Assembly (NCBI GenBank): GCA_007922195.1
Contig: ML681995.1
Location: 21,673,722-21,737,721 of the forward strand
DNA from: Podocnemis expansa
Taxonomy: Eukaryota; Chordata; Testudines; Podocnemididae
Reading direction: 5' to 3'
DNA: 64,000 nt
The notes beneath the pieces were generated by a model that made no database searches, was not told where the DNA came from, and saw nothing but the letters and a program-made list of their open reading frames with translations. Shown one piece after another: positions 33,191 through 43,873 of this stretch (within the stretch, counting starts at the first letter, position 1; each line of letters starts with the position of its first letter). The position numbers and the translations under genes are program-made.

Positions 33191-34299
33191 CTGCTGCTGA
33201 ACTATTTAAGGTAGGAAAATGACATTTTAAAAAATAAACAGATTGCTATTTCATGTCACTGCTGTAATGCTGCACATTGGCATGACAGCGTAACGCATGC
33301 TCCTTGCCCTAAAGAATTTGCAGTCTGAGAACTTGATCCAAAGCTCATTGAAGGCAATGTCACACTGTCTATTGCCTTTCAGAGAAAGGAGGATTTGGTC
33401 ATAAAAGAAGACAAATTAATCGAGGGCACAAGTGTTATATTTTTCCATTCACAAAGTTCAACCTTTTATTTTGTGTGTGGATGACTCATATTTTGAATTA
33501 AGAGACATAACAAGAAGGACAAAGTGAAAGATCAAAGGCACAAAAGTCAAGTTTCAGGATAGAGAGGGCACAGGATGTGCGTAACAGACTGCAGCAAAAC
33601 CCAAAATAAAATAGCTACTCCAGTGCAGGTATACAGAATACTTAGGAATTTAAAGGTGAAATGCACTGAAAAGTACAGGCGAGATTGTTTCACAGATACA
33701 GGCAACACACCAGGCCCTAAGATCAAGTATGGGAATATAAGTGAACTGTTGATCACGAGGGAAAGATAGGTAAGACTAATAAAAGAAAGAGTTCTGGGAA
33801 GAAGAAAAAGTATGTTAGTGAATGGGCTTGGTGCACTGGCTGCTATACATGTCTACCCAAGATCTAGGTAATCCACCCAGGGGTTTATTTGGGTTGTTTT
33901 TACTCCTGTTGCATGGATGCACATAGGGCCAGATTTACAGCTAAGATTTAGGTGTTAGAATAGTCAGCAGGCACCTTCCCACCCAGTGAAATCCTCAGTC
34001 CTGGTCTACATGCCCACACTTCCTATTTACAACTCATGGAGAGAGGCAGTTACTCAAGTATGGGATCCAGGAAAGCCAGCACGGTGAGCAGGAGGACAGT
34101 CTTATTTAGCCAACAGCAGTTGCCAAGGAGAGGCATGGGCCCTAAGTCTCAAAAAGATTAAGGTGCCTAAGTGTGAACTAGAAGAAGATGCCCATCTCCA
34201 CTGGTTTCATGAAAACTTTTCTCAGATTTAACATTAAGTAAATTTTTGCAAAAACTGCTGCAGTATGCTGTGGTGGTGCCTTCCCTTATGACTTTCAGC
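33191..34299. other. unassigned sequence
   Basis: No gene or clear element. A short 'ccttgccctaaagaatttgc' near 33303 resembles a motif common at the ends of old SINE/L2-like repeats. Confidence 0.45.
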
Positions 34300-34440
34300 C
34301 CTGAACTTAGAGTAGTCTACATGGATGTAGAAGAGTCAGGTTTGATTCCATCCCCTCTGTCTGTTGTAGAGCTGGGATTTGAACTCACATGTTGTTGCTC
34401 ACAGATGATCCTTATCACCAGACTGTAGAGTACTCAATCT
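34300..34440. repeat. possible tRNA-derived SINE remnant
   Basis: 'gtcaggtttgattccatccc' resembles a decayed B box, and 'gagctgggatttgaactcac' with 'tatcaccagactgtagag' resembles its complement partner. The same arrangement is at 48125-48260. Too diverged for a firm call. Confidence 0.3.
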
Positions 34441-35663
34441 TGGTTTTTCAAGCAGTCCTACTTTTAATTTGCAATGAATGATGTAACCAATAAGCTAAAG
34501 GTTTTGAGGCACCATCACTTCCGCCTCTTTCCCATATGCCACGTGAGGTCTGAAAACATCTTCACAGGCAAGACTGGTACAAGAACAAATCATGCTGGAA
34601 CTCCCATGTGAGACTGATACCTGGGTACCTAAACAGAGGCAGCTGTGCACATGGTCACTAGCAGAAAGTTACGGCTGTAGGAGTCTTGAAAAGTGGAAAT
34701 GTAGGTGTCTTAGAACTTGAATGCTGATAGAGTGATACAGCACCCGATCAGGATTTTGAGGATCTCTGAGGTTCCTAAAGTGGTGGTGAGGCAGCTAAGC
34801 CTTTGAGGTCAGAAACGTTGTAAAAAAAAAAAAAAAATCACGATGCTAGTGAACCTGAGTGGAAAAGATCTGAGTCATTAAGGAACAATTCTGTGTCCCA
34901 ATTTTGTCATTAATCAAACTGTATAGCTTGTGTTTTATAATTTTTGGTACAAACATAATCACAGGACTGACTAATGAACATGGCTCTGCCATATGGGTCA
35001 TTTAAGTTAATTAAAAAGTTTAGAAGAGTGGGCTTCAGCAAAGGAGGAGGTTAGTTAGTGGCCTTGAATGGTTTTCAAGCTAGGGTCTTCTGATACCGAT
35101 TTCACACCTAATTCTAAACCAATTGACTCTTCTCCCGGTTTGATTTTTTTACAGTGTGTTCCAATTAATGACTGAACTTTTCACCCAAGCCTTTGTTACA
35201 TCCTGTAGCTGTCAAGGGAATGCCAAGAAAATATACACTTTGTGTGCCATCGTGTTAAGAAAAAGTTCACGCTTTTCTATAATCGTCCTTGTTTTGGTTT
35301 TCAATATATTCTTTATAAAGAAATATAAAGAATATGTAAAATGTTTGTCAGATTTGTTTGTGCTGGTTCAGAGAACAAGGGACTTAACATCTCAAGTTGG
35401 TGTTATTTTCCTGCATTTTTTCTTCTGTTTTGCTACTTATGTCATCTTCCTGTAAACATTTCTTTATAGATTTTAAGACTTTAAGTGGTACCAGCAGAAC
35501 GGTTTAATCAAAGGAGTATGTCAACGCAGTGTGGAAAAATAGCTACCTAAATAAAATAATTAAAAATAAAACACCCTACAAAAACAGACAATTACCAATG
35601 AAACCTGCATTAAGAGAATCTCGTAAAACAGAGAAATTTTTGTTTCCAAAATGCTTGGCTAGA
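34441..35663. other. unassigned sequence
   Basis: A 15-A run lies at about 34822-34836. The 99-codon plus frame at 35156-35455 is AT-rich, hydrophobic and without a known domain; treated as chance. Nothing else. Confidence 0.5.
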
Positions 35664-35667
35664 TTAT

Positions 35668-36701
35668 TGTAGGCAACCAGCGTATCTGGGGGGGCTGGAC
35701 GGTGCCTCTACCAGTGGCTCAGAGGAGTCAGTGCTGGGGTGGCATCCCTCCAGGTATCCAGGACGTCACCTCTAACCTGGCCCCCAGGCAGGGTGGATGT
35801 CCACCAAGGCTATAGCCCTGGCTCCTCCCCAGGCGGGGCAGGTGTCCACCAAGGCTATAGACAGCTTAGGTGGTTAGGGATCACTTGGGGTCATTAGCAA
35901 AGGAAGGAGGTTGAAGAGGGGGACATGGACCCACACACTCCACTGCATCCCAGCCCAGGGCCCTATGCAGTGACGGAAGGGTTCTGCCTCTGGGTCAGCA
36001 GGGCTCTAGCTGAGGCACGCTGCCCTGTGGGACTGCCCAGCATTTCACCCCCCTGGGCTACTTCCTCCACCCCAGCCCTGGGCACCTAGTTCCAGAGGGC
36101 GTAGCCATCCTTGGTGTCTCCCTGGTAGAATTCCTGGGGGACTCCAGCGAACCCCTCAGTGTCCATGGGCAGCAGGTTCAGCAGTTCCTCTGGCCTGTCC
36201 ACAAGGAGCAACTTCCCCAGAGTGCAGGGCCTGTACGTTGCCGGCGGCTCCTCCTTAGCCAATGGGGGCTCCTCCAGGTCACAGGTGATGTAGGGGGTCT
36301 ATGTCCATCTCCTTGACCAGTTGTGGGTTGGCCCCATCACAGGGCAGCTGGTCAGAGCCCAGGCAGGCCCTGGGGTGCCCTCCCCAGTTGGTGGCCTCAG
36401 GGTTCCCCTCCCAATCACCCATCCCCAGGAGGCTGGGTGGATCGTATGGCCTGCCTGCTAGAGGAGGCTGGGTTTGCCGCTTGGTCAGGGCTAGGCTGCC
36501 TCCCTGCAGGCATGTCCTTCCCCTTCAGCAGCTCAGCCCCTACTGAGTTGCTGGCTGGGGTTTTTATACTTCCTCTTCCTGTCTTGGCCCCACCCTTCTT
36601 CTTCTGGGCCCTGGTGCCTGCAGTTTCCCAGTCTGACCAGGGTGGCATTCAGGCCCTTCCTCTGGCCCCTGCTCTGAGGGAGGCCACAGCGCCCACTTAC
36701 A
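35668..36701 (-). mobile_element. solo LTR, family A (minus copy)
   Basis: In minus sense it begins TGTAAGTGGGCGCTG and ends GGTTGCCTACA. The flanks ATTAT (35663-35667) and ATCAT (36702-36706) agree at 4 of 5. A minus-strand TATAAAA box lies at about 36562-36568, 133 bp from the LTR start. The second copy at 55418-56756 has its TATA box 134 bp from its start and shares 'gtggcctccctcagag' just inside the end. GC-rich, with no internal retroelement genes next to it. Long open frames here are compositional. Confidence 0.78.
36561..36570 (-). promoter_or_regulatory. LTR family A TATA box (minus copy)
   Basis: AGTATAAAAA on the minus strand. Position and flanks are conserved in the plus-strand copy (55551-55560), supporting a core promoter role in the ancestral LTR. 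Confidence 0.6.
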
Positions 36702-36706
36702 ATCAT

Positions 36707-37225
36707 CAGTAGGTATAAACAGATGTAACTCCATGTAAGTCAGTGGAGCTACTGCATATTGATTTATACCAGCTGAGGATCTTGACTATTAATTTCAAAC
36801 ATACATCATCCACTGATATAACTTACCTGTCCACTGACATAACAAGAGGTCAAACAGAAGGTGGTGTGATCAGAGTCAATGGGAGCTATTGATACCCAAT
36901 CAACAATGTGTAAGGTACTGTTACATTGGGGGAACTGAACAAGAACCCAGAAGTATGGCATGGTCTGCTTCAAGTGTACACTTTATTGTTAGTTGCTTTC
37001 TTTTGGTAGGTCATCTCTTCTGAGCCCTAGGAATGGGATATCTTTGACTGGCAAGTATTCAGTAGGATTCCCTTATATCCTTTGAGGGATAAATTGAAAT
37101 GTGATGTGGAAAAGACAGTCTGTAAATTGCATATTGGGAAAAATAGGTGCTAATATAAATGGCAAATTCTTGTCTGCTACATCAGGGCAAATAATTCCAA
37201 AGTAGTATTCCCATCAGGAGACAGT
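36707..37225. other. unassigned sequence
   Basis: No feature recognised. Confidence 0.5.
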
Positions 37226-37510
37226 GGGCTCCTATGGAGAGAGCACTGGGAATTGGGAGATTGAGGTGTTGAATTCTGAGCTACAACTGATCTGCTCTGT
37301 GACTGTGGGAAGTCACTTGGTTTCTCATGTGACTGGGGATATTGATACTCCCCTTCCTTCCTTTGCAGTGTGTATGACTTCTAACCTCCATGTAACAGCG
37401 GCCCCTTTCAGAGAAGGATTGGGAAGAGCAAAGACTGTCTGTGACTACCACTCCTGTATAGGGACTCTGGGGAATATGAAAGTCTTCCTCATAAGATGGG
37501 ATAAACTGTC
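37226..37510 (-). repeat. possible MIR-like SINE
   Basis: 'gagagcactgggaattggga', 'ctgtgggaagtcacttggtt' and 'aagatgggataaactg' are placed as in the complement of a MIR/CORE-SINE. Diverged. Confidence 0.45.
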
Positions 37511-37799
37511 TATGTGATGGGGGGATGTAGAACTGGGAAGGAACATAAATGTGAAATACAAGGAATGTGGGGTAATGGGAGAAAAATCCCCCCTCCCTTT
37601 TTAACATTTCTTTAACTCATTACACTTGGTAGTTTCAGCTTGAGCTGAAAATGGAAGTTCTTAGGAGTACAGTAAACCATCTTGACATGCAAAACCAGGT
37701 ACTGTATTTCAGAGCCATAATCTAATGGAAAACACTTTTTACAGTTTCCAAAGCACCATTTGGCTGAATATCTGAGAGAATCTGGAATCTGGTGACAGG

Positions 37800-37838
37800 T
37801 GTGTGTGTGCGTGCGTGCGTGTGCGCGCGCGCGCGTGT
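37800..37838. repeat. GT/GC alternating tract
   Basis: Thirty-nine bases of strict purine-pyrimidine alternation with a CG-rich core, an unusual local CpG cluster in AT-rich DNA and a strong Z-DNA candidate. Confidence 0.95.
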
Positions 37839-37929
37839 TGATGTCAGGGGTTCACTTCATGGTAAACCATAAGAATATTTCAAAATATTTTTGGTTTTGA
37901 GGGTGGTTGTAAATATTTAGCATCCGCGT

Positions 37930-38620
37930 CTATGTAAAACAAACAAAGAGTTCTGTGGCACATTTAAAGACTAACAATTTTATTTATCACATGAGCTTTT
38001 GTGGGAGAAAATCCCACCTTGTCAGATGCTTTGAAGATGGGGAACTTACAGAGTGGGAGAAAAATAAATGCAGGAAAGTGTAAGTCATAGGATCAAGTCA
38101 GACTGCTACAGCAAATCAGTGCAGTAGTTTAGATTCAAACACTGGAGAACAGCAGATGAAGGAAGATGAGGCCAAATCACCTGTTGTAATGAGAAAAAAA
38201 AATCCAAAATCCTTATTTCTTCCTGAAACAACAGTGCCAAATTTGCATATGAATTCCAATTCTGTAGTTTCTCTTTGAAGCCTTGATTTGTTGTTCATAT
38301 TTCTGAGCACAGATATTAGCAAATCATTAATGGAGTGAAAAGGAAAATTGAAATGTTCACCTTCTAGTTTTTGAATGTTGTGATTCCTGATGTCAGATTT
38401 GTGTCCATTTATTCTTTTGCAAAGAGACTATCCTGTTTGTCCAATATATAAGGCAGGAGCACATTTCTTGCACATGATGGCATAAATCACATTGATGGAT
38501 AAGCAAGTGAATGAGCCTTTGATGGAGTAGCTGGTTTGATTAGGTTCCATAATAGTGTCTTTTGTGCAGATATGTGGGCAAAGTTGGCAACGTGTGTGTA
38601 TGTAGTTTCTCACTAGAGCT
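37930..38620 (-). pseudogene. Penelope-like retroelement, 3' part with GIY-YIG remnant
   Basis: In minus sense, frame 38613-38428 (61 residues) reads a Cys-rich stretch 'TRCQLCPHI' (residues 7-15), then 'NVIYAIMCKKCAPALYIGQT' (41-60). This matches the start of the GIY-YIG endonuclease domain of Penelope-like elements, which couple this nuclease to a telomerase-like reverse transcriptase. The frame stops after 'YIGQTG', and the rest of the domain (38427 to about 38060) is frameshifted. The element end at about 37933-38050 contains 'gagttctgtggcacatttaa', 'agactaacaattttatttat' and 'cacatgagcttttgtgggag', the same terminal sequence found in the five inverted pairs. No reverse transcriptase is present. 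Confidence 0.8.
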
Positions 38621-38646
38621 GGGTGAATAGTGGGATGAGGTATTGA

Positions 38647-38885
38647 TCACATAGATGATAGGGTTGGAAGGGACCTTAGGAGGTCATCTAGTCCCATTCT
38701 CTGCTCCGACCAGGTCCAATCCGAACTACAACATCCCAGGCAGTGCTTTCTCAGGCCACACTTTAAAAACCTCTAGAGATGGAGATTTCACCACCTCCTA
38801 GGTAACCCATTCCAGAGCTTTACCACCCTCCCAGTGAAAATTATTTTCTCATATCCAGCCTACACCTCCCCCACTGCACTTTCTA
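38647..38885 (-). mobile_element. CR1 LINE 3' fragment
   Basis: 'tgatagggttggaagggacc' is followed by 'ttaggaggtcatctagtccc', 'acctctagagatggagattt' and 'cacctcctaggtaacccatt', the CR1 3' signature in complement. It abuts the upstream side of the Penelope-like fragment, so either it inserted there or both are truncated at this point. Confidence 0.88.
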
Positions 38886-39649
38886 CCCCAGATGGTCCTG
38901 GATAACATTTTCAAAAGCCCCTGGGAATTCCATTTTCAAGGTGTCCTAGGTGTTTAGGAGCCAAATTTTAGGTGAAAGTCAGTGAAATTTAGGGTTCCAT
39001 GACACACAGACCCACTGGGGCCAAATGGCAAAGAGTTCACTGTGGTTTAGAAGCAACACCTGTCCTAGCCCTAACAAACTCACTAAACCTAACAGAGGAT
39101 TTTCTCATAATCAGTGTGAGGTGTGTGTATCAGTAATATTTAAGATATCAGGTAACTCTGTTGAAAATTAGGTCCTGATCTTGGAATGAAAGTAAAGAAT
39201 AATATATTCAGTGGTGACTGACTGAATCAGGAGGCAGCAGATTATATCCTGTGTGGCTCAATTGTTTATCTTTGCATCAAGCCAGAAAAGTCAATGGAAA
39301 ACCCTCAGAGCTCAATGATAATTCCCAAAACCATCTGAAAGGGAAAAGAAGGCAATGCCAGTAAAGAAAGAGCCAGTCTGTGAAAAAAACAAAAAACAAA
39401 AGATGACTCACTATATCACAGGGTATGGTTTAAGAGATTACTTGGTCCAGCCATGAGTGCAGGGTACTGGACTCCATGGAGAAAGACATTCTGCATCTGT
39501 TCACTGAGGAGACACCTTGATTTGGGTGCTTCATGAAAGAGTAGGTCCTAGATCACTGGGTCCAGCCAATGGGACAAAGGACTGAACTGTGGGAGTGAGA
39601 ATATATTTTATTAGCTAAGATATGTTGCTATTGATAAGAGTAGAAATTG
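38886..39649. other. unassigned sequence
   Basis: No gene-like frame or recognised element. Confidence 0.5.
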
Positions 39650-39761
39650 ATTGGTGTGATGGGGCAGGCCCGCCCCGCACTGAAGCGGGCCTATATGCCC
39701 GGAAGAGAAGGGAAGCCCCGCCCCTCAGGCCCTGCTGGGCATGCTCAAACAGCTGCCCAGG

Positions 39762-39768
39762 TATAAGA
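39762..39768 (+). promoter_or_regulatory. LTR family B TATA box
   Basis: GGTATAAGAGGC in the 5' part of the LTR, at a position suitable for a core promoter; inferred. Confidence 0.5.
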
Positions 39769-40200
39769 GGCTGCGATTCCCCTCAGTTGGGGGCTGGCCA
39801 GCGGAGGGAGCAGACGCAGGCTGGAGGCTCTCGCTCAGACTCTGGTCTGGCTCCTACCTCAACGGGGCAGATGCCGGGGACGCTAGAGATGCAGAACGTA
39901 GAAGGCACCGCTGAACAAGGCGTCCTCAGCCGTGAGGCTCCTAGGACCCAGACTGAGCAAGGCACCTGACCAGGTGGACATCAGGAGTCCAGGTGGGGCA
40001 CCTCATAGCGACCCCAGGTAGGAAGTAGCCCAGGGCGGGGTAAATCGGGGTGAGCATTGGCCAAGTCCGGGCCTCAGTCGGCGCATTGCGGCTTGGATCC
40101 CTGCCGACTGGGCCAGGGTTCCCGTACACCCCAGGGCCCTGGGCTGGGGTTCAGAGGAGTGGGAGGGCCTGAACCCCCCTACCTGGGCACCCAGCCGGGG

Positions 40201-40452
40201 CTGGGACTCATTGGCTCCGGCCAGTGGGCCGCACTGCCCTGACGTTAAGGGCTGAGACTCATTGACTCTGGCCAGTGGGCCGCACTGCCCTGGCGTGAAG
40301 GGCTGGGACTTATTGACTCCGGCCAGTGGGCCGCACTGCCCTGGCATGAAGGGCTGGGACACATTGACTCTGGCCAGTGGGCCGCACTGCCCTGACGTTA
40401 AGGGCTGGGACTTATTGACTCCGGCCAGTGGGCCATACCGCCCTGCCCACAA
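40201..40452. repeat. 51-bp minisatellite, five copies
   Basis: Units start at 40201, 40252, 40303, 40354 and 40405 (exactly 51 bp apart), each beginning CTGGGACTYATTG and containing 'gccagtgggccgcactgccc'. Because 51 is divisible by three, a 17-residue peptide repeat is open on both strands ('QCGPLARVNESQPLTSG' on minus, frame 40452-40003). This is a consequence of the period, not evidence of a protein. Confidence 0.97.
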
Positions 40453-40555
40453 AGTACCCTGTGGACAGGGTCAATAATCATAAGGCCATCCGGCCTTAGA
40501 CCAAGAGCTTCCCTGCTCGGGAGCACGCGGAACTAGATCACTCCGTGACAATTGT

Positions 40556-41297
40556 TTTTTTCTGTTCTGTTTTAAGTACATTTCATTTTGTTTTCCTATA
40601 ACTGAACTTAGATACTGTGTGTGGTATGCTCTAAGATAAAACAGCTAACTTGGAGTACATTATTTCTTTGGGAATGTAGGATCTGGGATTTCTGTGGGTA
40701 TTCAGTGATCAGAGCTGGATAACACAGAGGGGCAGTTGAAAGAGACTGAGAGGCTGGAGTCCCTTTATTGTTAACCTGAAGGGCAAAGGCAGGACTGGGA
40801 TAGCCAGGGGCTGACAGGCTGGTTCTAGTAGCAAAAGGCAAGACTCCTTCAAGCTGAGGGCAGGTAGCAGCAAGGTGATAAATAGTCCTGGGTGCCCCAA
40901 GAATCATAAAGGTTGCTAAGTCACTAGGTACTTTTGAAGATTTTACCCTAATGTTTTGGGGGTTTCTAGATGTTACCATCAGATGAACAGCTAAGAATGA
41001 TAATTAAAGTTGGTACATTACTTAAGAGCCTTGGATTAGAAGCACCAAATGTGGCTATGAAAAGCACAGGATGTCACCTTGAAAACAAATATAAAAATTA
41101 TACATGCAATGAAGGAAAAAGAGTTACATTTGTTGGAGTTGTATTTGAGTCCCCATAAGAATACTTCTGTTATTTTAGACAGACCACACATCCTTTCAAT
41201 AAAATCTGTCATAAAATGCCTCATTGAAAGAAAATAAATCCATAGTTCCAGCTTCCCATGTGTTTTATTTTTCAAAATGTCTCCATTTAAATGCAGA
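40556..41297. other. unassigned sequence
   Basis: No recognised repeat. It ends with 'catttaaatgcag', a plausible splice acceptor for the candidate exon that follows. Confidence 0.5.
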
Positions 41298-41442
41298 TTT
41301 TGACTACACTACTGCCAAAGGGGACCAATATGACATTGCCTATAGAAGGAGTCGGCAGAAAACAACCATAACCCTTTTCAAAGCGTGGAAGAAGGGGAAG
41401 GAGCTCCTGTACAAGTCTGATCAGTGCATGCAAAGGAAATGA
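41298..41442 (+). CDS. candidate terminal exon of an unknown host gene
   Basis: Following a pyrimidine-containing tract and CAG, a frame of about 48 codons reads 'FDYTTAKGDQYDIAYRRSRQ', then 'KTTITLFKAWKKGKELLYKS' and 'DQCMQRK', and stops at TGA (41440-41442). Many of its codons end in G or C and it holds CpGs, although the surrounding DNA is AT-rich. An AATAAA lies about 35 bp after the stop. I do not recognise the protein. The phase would be 1 (the exon starts AT of a split codon). A chance open frame of this length is entirely possible, so the call rests on composition and the acceptor site only. Confidence 0.22.
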
Positions 41443-41992
41443 AACTCTCTGGCTGCCTAAAGAGATTGGTTTTACAGAAATAAAAATGTCACCTGGATCA
41501 GATTACATTTGAGAGAGAAGAGGAAAAGAGATTAAGATTGATTATTCAGTGTAAAAAGTTACTTACTGCTAATAAATAGAAAAAGCCCAGACCTGGAATA
41601 TTAAGGTAATTAAAGGGGCATCTTTGTCCTCCACCTCACACTACAAAGTGGTGGCTTAATTATCCCATTATTTTAGAAACCTTGTTTCAGAGTTGAAATG
41701 GAAAAGTTATTTGACAGCAACCCTGCCACCATGGTCTCTGGTTTTATTATTAGTAACAATACTATAAACTTAGCAACTTTTTTTTTTTCAAAATTCTATA
41801 TAACAAGTGAACTGTGAAGGTCAGAAAAAGAGACACACTCTCGTGGGTTTTTGGGTCTAGATGTGGCTCAGCCATCAATTTTGATTCTACAATGAGCAAT
41901 ATGCAGGAATAGTACAGAATTCATGGCAGATAAATAAATAGATAGATAGGTAAATAAGGCCTAATTAACTCTTCCAAATGGTCTTGTGAGAT
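41443..41992. other. unassigned sequence
   Basis: AATAAA at about 41478 and a T10 run near 41780. No element recognised. Confidence 0.5.
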
Positions 41993-42199
41993 GAAAAAAA
42001 CCCCAAGGAGTCATGTGGCACTTAAAGACTGACAGATTTATTTTTCGCATGAGCTTTCGTGGGAGAAAATCCCACTTCGTCAGATGCTTCGAAGATGGGT
42101 GCCACAAAAGCTCATGCGAAAAATAAATCTGTTAGTCTTTAAGTGCCACATGACTCCTTGGGGTTTTTTTTGCTGGACTAGACTAGCACGGATATCCCT
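41993..42199. mobile_element. Penelope-like inverted end pair 2 (near-perfect arms)
   Basis: The left arm 41994-42057 and right arm 42107-42170 are reverse complements at 63 of 64 positions, separated by 49 bp. They contain 'aaggagtcatgtggcactta' and 'catgagctttcgtgggagaa', the terminal sequence of the Penelope-like fragment at 37930. The right unit extends further with 'tgctggactagactagcacg' to 42199. The spacer holds a GTGGG-loop-CCCAC hairpin. Confidence 0.85.
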
Positions 42200-42780
42200 T
42201 GTGAGATGAGTATTTTTTTCTTCTTACCAGAAGGAGAATAATAGGATTTTCAAAAGGCCTCTTTGGAACATCTGTGGAGGATTTTGTCTCACAGCATCAG
42301 TCCCTTGTGAAAGCAAAAGGAGTTTTCAAAGCAGAATGTCAGTGGTGCTTGTTCTCTGAAAATATGGACCCATGGCTAGAAGTTTAGGGACGTACAAATA
42401 GCCATTTCAGGGGCACCCATCTAGAGCTGAAGTGTGAAATGATTGCCCAAGGGATTTTCAAAGTTAGTATTTGACACTGCCTCATGTTGCCAAAATCAGA
42501 TGCTCAGAAGGGTTTTGAGAACCACCCATGCAAATAAGCAGCCTGCCAAGAAGAAATGCCACATAGGGCGATATGAGCATGATATTAGTGATGTAAATGC
42601 ACTAATGAGTTCCACGTAACCTGTGGCAAGTGGCTTAAAAGCAGGTTGTTCTTAAGCATCATGGGAGAATGGCATACCCAAAGGAATTTGGACAGGCACA
42701 AGTGATATGGGAAGCAGCAAAAGAGGCTGAATGATGCAGGGGAAAGCACAAGTAGTCTGCCCCAGAAAGTGATGTCCTAA
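42200..42780. other. unassigned sequence
   Basis: No feature recognised. Confidence 0.5.
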
Positions 42781-43290
42781 TTACAGCTATGGTGCCTCCC
42801 AGGAGTGGCAGTGCTGCTGGGCCCACAGGACTGAAGCCCCACCTGTCTCTGACCGTGCCCCAGAAACATCAGGGACCAGACTGGGCCTGGGCCACCTACT
42901 GTTGGTCAGCGGTGGCAGAGGCCCAATCTAGGCCAGGGCCGCCTACCAGGGGATGGATCCAGGCCAGGGTCCTGGCAAAAGGAGCCCAGTCTGGCTTCAG
43001 AATCAGGCCGGGGGGGGGCGGATTGGACCCAGAGGGCAGAGCCATGCAGCAGGCCCAAGAACCAATCTCTTTTTCAGGGTAGTGATGGCCCTGATCCCTC
43101 CTTGAAATAAGATGGCTGGGAGTGCTCACAATTCCTCCTTCTCAGCATGAGCTTTGTGTTGGATGGGGAAATGGGGTACTGGAAACACATAGGAGTCACA
43201 ATAGGATCTTGAGTATTCCACAGCTGTGAGCCAAAAAGCTGCCAGGCCTCATGGGATGTCTATTGTTTCTCTATGTTGCATTGTTTCCAG
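42781..43290. repeat. GC-rich block of unknown origin
   Basis: Positions 42785-43085 are GC-rich, with 'gggcctgggccacctactg' and 'agggccgcctaccaggggat' hinting at internal duplication, and a 9-G run near 43010. Frames on both strands are open for compositional reasons. No ends identified. Confidence 0.35.
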
Positions 43291-43690
43291 GGCCCATGAT
43301 TAACACACGGGCCAACTGGGCCAATGCCCAGGGGCCCACCATGATGTAGAGGCCCCTCCAACCTGCCGGCACTGAGGAGGTAAGTGGAGTGGGCCAGCCC
43401 AGAGGCCAGGCCCCATGCTCCCATCCTGCCCCTGAGCTAGCTGGTGGGGCCCCGGGATTAGTGGGGCACTGCCGCATGCAGTACAGCCTCTGGCATGTCC
43501 TTCAGGCAGCACTGTGTGTGCCAGTCAGCCTCTGGGAACCAACTGGTCAGGCTTTGGGCAGCCCCTGGACCCAGGTCCCCCCTCTTCCCTCATGTGCTGG
43601 TCTGCCTGGGCTAGAGTCCTCTGCTGGCAGAGGGATGGATGGGACTGGGAGGGGGGCATCAGTGGCAGGGGCCTAGGGGCCCTGTGCCCC
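43291..43690. repeat. GC-rich repeat related to 53.8 and 59.7 kb
   Basis: 'ggagtgggccagcccagagg' followed by 'ccaggccccatgctcccat' is matched at about 53820 (inside a hAT-like element) and about 59705. This suggests a related hAT-type GC-rich element whose ends I could not fix here. Confidence 0.45.
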
Positions 43691-43873
43691 TGATCTACTG
43701 CTGATTCTTTCTGTTGGCCCCTTCAGAGGGATATTTGCACCACCTACCACAGCCAGTACAGAGAAGAATTTCATCATGGCACAGAATTCCTGGGTAATCT
43801 GATGGCTGGTCTCTTTATGTATGGAGACTTTAAATGGTTTGTCTTCCTGTGCATTGTAACATTAACACTAGGG

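Larger units (their letters stand above)
39655..40550 (+). mobile_element. solo LTR, family B, with internal minisatellite
   Basis: 896 bp beginning TGTGATGGGGCAGG and ending CTCCGTGACA. The terminal TGTGAT/GTGACA is inverted, and the flanks ATTGG (39650-39654) and ATTGT (40551-40555) agree at 4 of 5. GC-rich against AT-rich flanks. A TATAAGA box at 39762-39768 lies about 108 bp from the start, giving the plus orientation. The 3' half contains five 51-bp tandem repeats. No internal coding region, so presumably a recombined solo LTR; gypsy-like by general appearance only. Confidence 0.78.

Noticed and set aside
40003..40477. 149-codon minus and 71-codon plus frames with 17-residue repeats as a repeat protein
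   Set aside because: They lie inside a solo LTR and mirror the 51-bp tandem unit; both strands are open for the same reason.
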